In this document: positions 21,498 to 29,700 of the stretch, piece by piece
Numbering within the stretch: position 1 is the stretch's first letter
Layout: every line of letters starts with the position of its first letter
Assembly (NCBI GenBank): GCA_016789725.1
Contig: JAEUQN010000060.1
Coordinates: 1 to 36,552, forward strand
DNA from: Blastocatellia bacterium
Lineage (GTDB): Bacteria > Acidobacteriota > Blastocatellia > RBC074
Length of the DNA stretch: 36,552 nt
Reading direction: 5' to 3'
Position numbers and translations under genes: made by a program
The notes under the pieces: model-generated
What the model saw: only the letters and a program-made list of their open reading frames with translations
The model's database searches: none
What the model was told of the DNA's origin: nothing

Positions 21498-23837
21498 ATG
21501 ATTATGCAAACTGTACGGTTAGTTCTGCGCCCCGTCAATTCGATTGGCTCTTTCAGAGCAGTATTAAATGGTGTCCTCGTGCTGGCTTTACTGGTGCAAC
21601 TGATGGCACCGGGTATCGCGGCGACCAACGCCACAGCACTGAATCTTCCCCTTAACCCCCATCGCAATATTTTTACGCAACTGTATGAAAGCAGCCTGCG
21701 CGAAGAGCCTCGCGTCAGGAAAAACCTCAACCACTTGCCACTAAACTTCACGGTGAATCAAGGGCAAACGGATGCACGCGTGAAGTTCACGGCACGAGGC
21801 CGGGGATACAGCCTGTTTTTGACTGAAAAAGAAGCGGTCCTCTCGCTCCAACGAGCCAATTCACTGGGTTCAACGGCTCTGCGGATGCGATTGCTTCAGG
21901 CCAACGACAACCCTGAAATTTCCGGCCTCGATCAATTGCCGATTGTTAGCAATTACTATCTCGGTCAAGACCCCAGCCAATATCGGGAAAACGTGCCGCA
22001 CTTTGCTAAAGTCAAATATGCGCAGGTGTATCCCGGCATTGATCTGGTGTACTACGGCAAGCAAACGGAATTGGAATACGACTTCATCGTTGCGCCCGGC
22101 GCGAATCCGAATGTGATTCAAATGCGTTACAGCGGCGCACGGCAGCTCAGCCTCGCAGACAACGGCGATTTAATCATCAAAACCAAAGGCGGCGAACTCC
22201 GCCAGCACAAACCGATCCTGTACCAAACCATCAACGGCGCGCGTCAGGAAGTCGCCGGACAGTTTGTCGTGCAGCAAAATCGGGTCAGCTTTGCGGTGGG
22301 CGCGTACGACACCTCAAAGGCATTGGTGATTGATCCAACCTTGACGTATTCAACGTATCTGGGCGGTTTTGAAGGCGACGAAAGAGCCTACGGCATTGCG
22401 GTTCCGACGGGATGCGTCGGTGCCTGTGATTCGTACATCACGGGCGAAGTCGCTTCGCTGACTTTTCCTGATACGAACATTGTTACCGGTTCAGCGGGCG
22501 GCAAAGACGTGTTCGTCGCCAAGATGGATGCCACGGGAACAGGCGTGGCGTTTATGACTTTCATCGGGGGCACGGGCGATGATCTCGGCAAAGCAATCAA
22601 GGTCAATGCTGCCGGACAAAGCTATGTGGTGGGCCAAATGGGATCGAACTTTGTGGTTCCTGGCGGAGTCACAGGTTATGTGACTGCCGATCCGTCAGCC
22701 AATAATTCCGATGGGTTTGTCGCGCGACTAGGCGCGGGCGGCAATCTCGTGAACTTCACCTATCTGGGCGGCAATAGCCACGATCAGGTCAACGCGGTGG
22801 CGTTCAATGATCTGAACACCAATGTCTGCGTGACCGGGCAAACGTATTCCTCGAACTTCCCCGTAACAGGTGGCGTTCACGATGCGACCTGGAATGGTGG
22901 ATATGATGTGTTTGTCAGCCGCCTCAACGCCAGTTTAGGTGCGCTGAACTATTCCACTTTTATCGGTGGCGGCAACATGGATTACGGCAATGGCATTGAT
23001 GTCTTGAACGGCCTGATCTATGTCGCGGGCAACACACAATCATCGAATTTCCCCACCACAGCAACCGGCTTTGATCGGACGCTGGAAACAGCTCCGGCGG
23101 TGGATGCTTTTGTGGCGAAGCTTGACCCGTCGCTGCCCACAGCGACTGAACTGCAATACTCGACGTTCCTCGGCGGCAAAGGACGCGAATATGCTTATGG
23201 CATCGCGGTGGATAAAGCGGCGGGGCCGAATCAGGGACAGTTTTATATCACGGGACGCTGCCACGCAGCCGGGGCCAGTTTGGGGACTTATACCCAAACC
23301 TCAACCGGATTCCCCGTTTCATCCGGTGCCATCCAGGCGACGCAGGGCGGGTACGGCGACGTATTCGTGACGCGGTTCAATACGAGTGGCGGCATTGTGT
23401 ATTCAACGCTGCTGGGTGGATCGGATGCGGATACCGCGTGGGGCATTCAAATCATCGGCACGACCGTGTATATCGTCGGCGAAACCGATTCTTCCAACGC
23501 CGGGAATCCGTTCCCTACGACCGGGGACCGATTGCAGGACGATCAACCGGGCACGGATGCGTTTGTCGTCAGGATTGATACGACGCTGGCAGGCGCGGCG
23601 GGATTGGTCTTTTCGACCTATTTCGGCGGCGGAGATTTGGATGCGCTGGATTCCACCGATAGCGCGCGCGGCATCGCGCTGGCGGGGGCAGAAGCCTACA
23701 TTGCAGGATTCACCAATTCCTTCTCGACGGCTTCCGGCGGCAGCTTCCCCATTTTGCCTGCGATTCCGTATCAGGAAAATCTGGCTGGTGGGAACCTGGG
23801 CGCGACAGACTGTTTTGTGACGCGCATTACGCCATAA
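21498..23837 (+). CDS. Exported SBBP-repeat (beta-propeller) protein
   Basis: A 779-residue protein with an N-terminal signal anchor (AVLNGVLVLALLVQLMAPGIAA, about residues 25-46), then a conserved domain often found ahead of SBBP repeats (about 75-260: LPLNFTVNQGQTDARVKFTARGRGYSLFLTEKEAVLSL ... PGIDLVYYGKQTELEYDFIVAPGA). From about 265 to the end come SBBP repeats, recognisable by the recurring pairs YSTYLGG and GxxYITG/FPTT. SBBP repeats are thought to form beta-propellers; the role is unknown, probably surface or secreted. The start at 21498 is chosen since GGAAAGG lies six bases upstream. There is no TIGR03437 tail, unlike the next two genes. A strong terminator follows. Confidence 0.85.
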   Translation: MIMQTVRLVLRPVNSIGSFRAVLNGVLVLALLVQLMAPGIAATNATALNLPLNPHRNIFTQLYESSLREEPRVRKNLNHLPLNFTVNQGQTDARVKFTARGRGYSLFLTEKEAVLSLQRANSLGSTALRMRLLQANDNPEISGLDQLPIVSNYYLGQDPSQYRENVPHFAKVKYAQVYPGIDLVYYGKQTELEYDFIVAPGANPNVIQMRYSGARQLSLADNGDLIIKTKGGELRQHKPILYQTINGARQEVAGQFVVQQNRVSFAVGAYDTSKALVIDPTLTYSTYLGGFEGDERAYGIAVPTGCVGACDSYITGEVASLTFPDTNIVTGSAGGKDVFVAKMDATGTGVAFMTFIGGTGDDLGKAIKVNAAGQSYVVGQMGSNFVVPGGVTGYVTADPSANNSDGFVARLGAGGNLVNFTYLGGNSHDQVNAVAFNDLNTNVCVTGQTYSSNFPVTGGVHDATWNGGYDVFVSRLNASLGALNYSTFIGGGNMDYGNGIDVLNGLIYVAGNTQSSNFPTTATGFDRTLETAPAVDAFVAKLDPSLPTATELQYSTFLGGKGREYAYGIAVDKAAGPNQGQFYITGRCHAAGASLGTYTQTSTGFPVSSGAIQATQGGYGDVFVTRFNTSGGIVYSTLLGGSDADTAWGIQIIGTTVYIVGETDSSNAGNPFPTTGDRLQDDQPGTDAFVVRIDTTLAGAAGLVFSTYFGGGDLDALDSTDSARGIALAGAEAYIAGFTNSFSTASGGSFPILPAIPYQENLAGGNLGATDCFVTRITP

Positions 23838-23862
23838 CACAACAACAATTTTTCAAACTGCA

Positions 23863-23900
23863 ACGGCTCATCAGACATTCATCTGATGAGCCGTTTTTAT
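23863..23900 (+). terminator. Strong intrinsic terminator of the SBBP gene
   Basis: A perfect 13-bp stem (ACGGCTCATCAGA/TCTGATGAGCCGT) with a 6-nt loop, followed by TTTTATT. It lies between two convergent genes. Confidence 0.9.
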
Positions 23901-23916
23901 TAATTGCCAGCGTTTG

Positions 23917-23953
23917 CCGCTCACCCATCACCAGCCACCGCTCACCGCTCACC
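23917..23953. repeat. Degenerate heptamer array at the end of the minus-strand SBBP gene
   Basis: Five 7-bp units in register (CCGCTCA, CCCATCA, CCAGCCA, CCGCTCA, CCGCTCA) followed by CC. The array ends exactly at the first base of the neighbouring gene's stop codon. Confidence 0.8.
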
Positions 23954-26220
23954 TACTTCACCATCACCTTCACCGCATTCGCTGCCTTGCCGTTAATGCT
24001 GATCGCCACATCTACCATCCCGCTGCCAACCAGATTGCGCGGAAGTTTGATATTGATTTGATCGAGTCCGACAAATTCGCCTTGCGCGTTGGCATAGCTG
24101 ACGGGCGCGGGTTGACCACCAATTGTCGCGCTGACCAATCCCACTTCGGTATTCATACGAATGCCCGTTGCATACAGCACCAGATAGACGTCCTTGTCCG
24201 TTGCCTGTAAATCAATCGGAAGCGCGACGATTTGCGCTTTCAGCGGGTCAAACCATGCAGTCGGTTCCATCGTGCTGGAACCGTCGCGTTGGATTTGCGC
24301 TGCCGCCAAACCGCGCCCTGTCGCATCGGCTGTAAACAGGCTTGGCGCGACGTTCACAATTTCGGTGGTGGATTGCGAAACCGTGCCGTCACTGCTCACG
24401 ATGGTGATCGTGGCGGTGCCGTTCGCGGTGCCGGGGGGAATTTGAAAGTTAGCCTGATTCGGCGAAACGAAAAATAACGGCGCTTCTCGTTCGAGGCCCG
24501 CACTGTCTTTAACCTTGATGATTGTGCCAGCCAGATTGGTCGGCAAGGGTGTCGTCGCCGCGTTGCGTGTCGCCGTTGCGAGGCCGGAGCCGAACACGGA
24601 AACTATCGCTTCGCAGGCTTGTGATTCGCCAATATAACTGGCCGCCGAAACGGTTGTTGCCGCGCGCGGCGTGCTGAGTTTGAGCAGAAACGCGGTGCCG
24701 GTTGCCGTTTGAAAAGCGTCAGGTGTTGGTGTAAATCCGTCCGTCACTCCACCCGCAACATAACAATTGCCCGCGACGTCCATCGCCACTTTGGGATCGC
24801 GGGTGCCGCGCAGAAACAGCGATTCCAGCAGTGCGCCGCCCGTCGCATTAAGCTTCGTAATGAAGCCCCCGAACTCAATGTTTTCGGGCGTTGCGCTGAC
24901 TTGCGGGAAGTCAGTGGAATTCGTAAACCCCGTCACGACTGCATTGCCAGAGGCATCCACGCTCAGCCCCGTGCCGTAATCCGCCACGCTGCCACCCAGG
25001 AATGTTGAGTAGGCCAAACCGCTGCCGTCGGCTTTCAATTTCGTCACGAAGGCATTGCCCTGTTGTGCGTTCAGTTGCGTTTTATAGGCCCCCATCGTGG
25101 CGGGAAACGTTTGCGATTTCGTCCAGCCTGTCAGGTACACACAATTCGCCGCATCCAGCGCAAGGCTGGGCGCAATCAAATTGCCCGCGACGGTTCCCAC
25201 CAGTGTTGAATAGACCAACGCCGTCCCCGCCGGATTGATTTTGCTGACAAAGGCGTAGGTGGGCAAAAACTGTCCGAGGCCGTAGGTGTCCTGCAATTTG
25301 TACGCGGCTGACGTGGTTGGAAATTTGGTGCCTTGTGGTTGCGTGATGCCCACCCAACCATCGCCCGTGTATCCGGTCACATACGCGTTACCCTGCGCAT
25401 CAATCGCAATCCCAGAGCCGCTTTCGGTGTTGCTCGCGCTGCCGAGATAGGTGGAATACATAATCCCGCTGCCCTGTGGGTTCAGTTTCGTCACAAAGAC
25501 ATCCACTGGCGGCAATTTGTTGTACGACGCTATCGTGGACTGCAAGGCTCCCGCCGACACCGGAAAGTCCAGCGCGTTCGTGTGACCGACAACGTACGCA
25601 TTGCCGCTCGTATCCACCGCAATGCCGCGCGCGACCGTGCCTTTCTTTTCGGATTTGTACGTCGTATCGCCTTTGAGAAAGGTTGAGTATATTACGGCGC
25701 TGCCCTCTGGATTCAGTTTCATCACAAAGCCATTCAGAAACGCGCCGCCCGTCAAGCCGAAATCCGGTTGAAAGGCACCCGCCGTCGTCGGAAACGCGGA
25801 AGTACTGGCTTGACCGACCAGATACAAGTTGCCCTGGTGATCCACCGTCATAGCGTTGACACGGTCCAGTTCGCCTTCGCCAAACGTTGCCGTGTAAATG
25901 ACGCTCGTCCCGGTTTTATTGAACTTCGTGACCGAAATGGCGGTACCATTTTGATAAGCGCCGGGCGTGGCATCGTAGCCGTGATTGCGCGCGACATAGG
26001 TATTGCCTTCCTTGTCCACCGTCAACACAACTTGCGAGGTCAAATCTGTGCCGAGGTACGTCGCATAACTGATGATGGGATTCGTGCTGTTGGGTGGAAG
26101 CGCCGCTTGTACGCGCCAGGTTAGAAATGAAACCAGCGCCGCGATGCCAAAGAAACCAAGCCAAAGAAAGCGAAGGAAAGATTGCAAACAAAGTTGTTTA
26201 GAACATGCCGGATTGTTCAT
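23953..26220 (-). CDS. Exported SBBP-repeat protein with TIGR03437 C-terminal domain
   Basis: A 755-residue protein with a signal anchor (about residues 12-40, ending WRVQAALPPN), SBBP propeller repeats to about residue 530 (recurring IYSTFL, GNAYVVGHTNALDFP, GNAYVTGYTG), and a C-terminal module of about 225 residues of the Solibacter-type TIGR03437 family (VSAASYIGESQACEAIVSVFGSGLA ... GEFVGLDQINIKLPRNLVGSG). TIGR03437 is almost confined to Acidobacteriota; its function is unknown, perhaps surface attachment or sorting. The start at 26220 is preferred to 26361 because the signal peptide begins there; ribosome sites are poor at both. Divergent from the M36 protease, which ends in the same domain. 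Confidence 0.88.
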   Translation of the reverse strand: MNNPACSKQLCLQSFLRFLWLGFFGIAALVSFLTWRVQAALPPNSTNPIISYATYLGTDLTSQVVLTVDKEGNTYVARNHGYDATPGAYQNGTAISVTKFNKTGTSVIYTATFGEGELDRVNAMTVDHQGNLYLVGQASTSAFPTTAGAFQPDFGLTGGAFLNGFVMKLNPEGSAVIYSTFLKGDTTYKSEKKGTVARGIAVDTSGNAYVVGHTNALDFPVSAGALQSTIASYNKLPPVDVFVTKLNPQGSGIMYSTYLGSASNTESGSGIAIDAQGNAYVTGYTGDGWVGITQPQGTKFPTTSAAYKLQDTYGLGQFLPTYAFVSKINPAGTALVYSTLVGTVAGNLIAPSLALDAANCVYLTGWTKSQTFPATMGAYKTQLNAQQGNAFVTKLKADGSGLAYSTFLGGSVADYGTGLSVDASGNAVVTGFTNSTDFPQVSATPENIEFGGFITKLNATGGALLESLFLRGTRDPKVAMDVAGNCYVAGGVTDGFTPTPDAFQTATGTAFLLKLSTPRAATTVSAASYIGESQACEAIVSVFGSGLATATRNAATTPLPTNLAGTIIKVKDSAGLEREAPLFFVSPNQANFQIPPGTANGTATITIVSSDGTVSQSTTEIVNVAPSLFTADATGRGLAAAQIQRDGSSTMEPTAWFDPLKAQIVALPIDLQATDKDVYLVLYATGIRMNTEVGLVSATIGGQPAPVSYANAQGEFVGLDQINIKLPRNLVGSGMVDVAISINGKAANAVKVMVK

Positions 26221-26714
26221 AGTTTTCAAAGTTGTCAGTCCGTTTGGGGAACGGGATGGTGCTAACCACTGGGGCGGTGTGGGGTTCAGTGAAATTGTCC
26301 AGTGAGAGGAAAAATGGCGTGCAGAAGTCCGGGCCGCTGGAGAGGAACAGCGCGCGGTCAATGAGTGAGTCGGTGACGTGAGGAAGTAGGGTTCTCTACT
26401 TGATAATCTTGCCGGATTGTGAGGAAAACTCTACGTCCGAGCGAGAGAGTGCCACAGGTGGCGAAACCGGGTCAACAGGATTTTGCCCTGGTCTGCAAGA
26501 GCTGGCTGTGAGCAATCACAATGTTTTTTTCGCGTTCGGATAAAAAAGGCCGGAAGAAAGACAGAAGTCGGAATGTGTTAGAGGTGAAGCGTAATTCTGA
26601 CTTACCGATTCATAGACGTTCTTTATCAGCTTCATTCGTCTACCTTCCCACACACAAGTTGAAAACCTGAAAACGATTCATCTACCGCGACCTTGTGCGC
26701 CAAGACCGCAAACT
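26221..26714. other. Divergent promoter region of the two TIGR03437 genes
   Basis: Nearly 500 nt without a gene, holding the promoters of both giant genes. One short hairpin, GCCAC-ag-GTGGC (about 26452-26463), and an AT-rich tract with T7 and A6 runs near 26525-26548 are visible. No recognised riboswitch. Confidence 0.45.
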
Positions 26715-29700
26715 ATGCGACGAACCCAACGCCTGATTTTCTTAGCCAGCCTTGTCCTAACTTTCTTTCTCGTAGCTGCGGCTGCACAACTGAAAACCGG
26801 AACAGTATTACAAGCCATCGCCAGTCCGTCTGGCTTACTTGATGTGCTGTTAAGTTCTGACACATCCGCGACCATTCGCAGTACACCACAACACAGCGAA
26901 GACTTCGATATTCGCGCCGATCATCACCGCGCCTTAGAGACGTTGCCGCGGGCCTCAACACCACTTGCCGCGCGCGCGGAAATCGCCAATGCCGTCGCAG
27001 AGTTTCAGCAATTGCATCCGCGCGCCGTGCTGCGCTGGAGTTCGCTGACGAAAACGCCGAGCCGCATCGTAGCGCAGGCCGAAGCTCTCACGACAAGCAG
27101 CAATGATGACGCCGAAATGATCGCGCGCCGCTTCCTGCAACGGGAACTGTTTCAATTGGACAGCGCCGATGCGAATGCTTTGCGGATGGCGCAGCGCGAT
27201 CACACCGCACACAACGGCGTCACACACATCACGTTGCAACAACAACTCAACGGCATCGAAATCTTCGGCGCGCGAATGTCGGTACATCTCAATCGCGCAG
27301 GCGAAGTCTTTGCCGCGAATGGCGAATTGATTCCAAATCTGACGCGCGTTGCCAAGTCGGGGCAGTCAGGTTTGCCCGCCACAACCGCACTGGAACTCGC
27401 CGCCGCTTCCGTTGGCCTCAAGCTCGAAGCGTTGCCCGCCACGCTGGAAGCCGCAGGCACTGCGCGGGAGCAAACCCTGCCACGAACATCGGAACTCGCC
27501 CGTGAGGCCAATGCGCGGCTCGTGTATTTTCCGCTGGCAGCAGACAAGCTGGCGCTGGCGTGGGAAGTTGAGGTCTGGCCTGCCAATGCGCCCGATGCCT
27601 ATCTCACAATCATTGATGCCGCGCGCGGTTCGCTCCTCTACCGACGCAATCTGACGTGCTATGAAGCAGCCCCGCACGGCCTGGTTTGGGCAGGCGAAAG
27701 CCCGCGCCCGAATAATCCAACCACGACCACCATGCCGCCTGTGGTCGAACGGCAGGACCTTCCGTTTCGCCCCGCGCCGTTCAATGGCAAAACGATTTTC
27801 GCTGCGAATGACCGGCACCTTGATTGGTGGGCAGGCAAGATGCCGACCGATCTCATCGGCAATAACGTAGCCGCACATCTGGATCGCAACAACGACGACA
27901 AACCGGATGTCCCGACAGTGCAAGCGAGCAACAGCGATTTTGCGTTTCCGCTCGACCTGGCCAAAGCGCCCACGACCGAGGACAATCAGAAAGCCGCGCA
28001 AGCAAATTTGTTTTACTGGACGAATCGCTTTCACGACATTTTGTACTCGTTCGGATTTACGGAAACGGCAGGCAATTTTCAGACAGACAATTTCAATCTT
28101 GGTGGACAGAGCAACGACGCCATTCAAGCCGACGCGCAGGATGGCAGCGGCTTCAACAACGCGAATTTCACGACGCCGCCCGATGGTCGTGCCGGGCGCA
28201 TGCAGATGTTTTTGTGGAATGGTTCGCCGCAATTGGACGGCAGTCTGGATCAAACGGTGATCCTGCACGAATTAGCACACGGCGTCAGCAATCGGTTGAT
28301 CGGCAATGGACTCGGACTCGGCGGGCTGCATGCGCGCGGCTTGGGCGAAGGCTGGTCGGATTATCTGGCGTTGGCGTTGTTAGCAAAAGAAAGCGACCCG
28401 ATAGACGGACAGTATTTGATTGCCCAATATGCGACGAATCAATATTCACGGGGCTTGCGTTTCACGCCCTACAGCACCGACCTCAACGTTTCGCCGCGCA
28501 CCCTGGGCTATATTTTCTTCAACCCGCTGCCACATCCGGTCGGCGAAATCTGGTGCGCAACGTTGTGGGATTTGCGCGCGCTGCTCATCAAACAATATGG
28601 CTTTCAGGAAGGCCAACATCAAAGCATTCAGCTTGTGCTTGACGCGATGAAGCTCACGCCCATCGAACCGAGCTTTACTGAAGCGCGCGATGCCATTCTG
28701 CTCGCGGATCGCGTGAACAACAACGGCAGGAACCAATGTTTGTTGTGGCAGGCGTTTGCCAAACGCGGTCTTGGATTTTCGGCGTTGGCGCGCGATGTGT
28801 ATGATCGTCGTCCCGCAGAGTCGTTTGATGCGCCGCCATTTTGCAGCAGCCTCGGCACACTCAAACTCGACAAACCGAATTACGTGAACGGCGAAAGCGT
28901 GTTTATCACGCTCAGCGACCGCAACGCGAAAGCCCCTGTCACCGTGCAAATCACGAGTTCTGCCACTGGCGATCAGGAAACGATCACGCTTGTACCGAGC
29001 GCCGTACAAGCCGGAAGTTTTCACAGTACGATCAAAACCCAGGCCGCACGCAAACAAGCCAATGACGGGCTTTTGCAAGCTTCAGTAGACGCGGGCGACC
29101 AGTTGATCGTGAGCTACAACGATGCCGACAGCACCGCGCCCAGCACCGGGCAAGCTTCGATGGTACGCGAAAAAACGATCTTTGACGACAACGTCGAACG
29201 CGGTAATCAAGGATGGATTGCGACGGGCAGTTGGGCCATCACCAATGCCGCTTTGGCTTCAACGTTGACCGGGCGCGTTTGGACGGACAGCCCCGCCGGG
29301 AATTACCCAAACCTGAGCGATTCGTCGCTCACCTCGCCGCTCTTTGATTTGACGAATTACAGCGATGTGACGCTGGTGTTTGCCGAACGGCGCGATTTAG
29401 AAAACCGCTACGACTACGGCTATGTTGAGTATTCGTTGGACGACGGCGCAACGTGGGAGTACGCGACTTCGTTCACGGGTACACAAATGAGTTTCGCGTC
29501 TGCACAAATCAAGCTCGACGCGTTGTCAGGGCAAGCCAAAACGCGCTTCCGATTTCGTGTCCTGACCGATTTGGAAATCAATGCGGATGGCTGGTTCATT
29601 GATGATATTCGGTTGGTCGGACGTTCGGGTGATGCACGCATCATTACTCCCGGCAATGCGCCCGCACCTAATGTTTATGCGGTCACGCCGACGTTCGGTG

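Noticed and set aside
26440..26500. Possible riboswitch (GCCACAGGTGGCGAAACC stretch)
   Set aside because: A short hairpin and a suggestive string, but no match to a known riboswitch consensus that I could trace.
27366..28268. Minus-strand frame of 300 codons
   Set aside because: Antisense to the M36 protease catalytic and propeptide domains, which are unmistakable.
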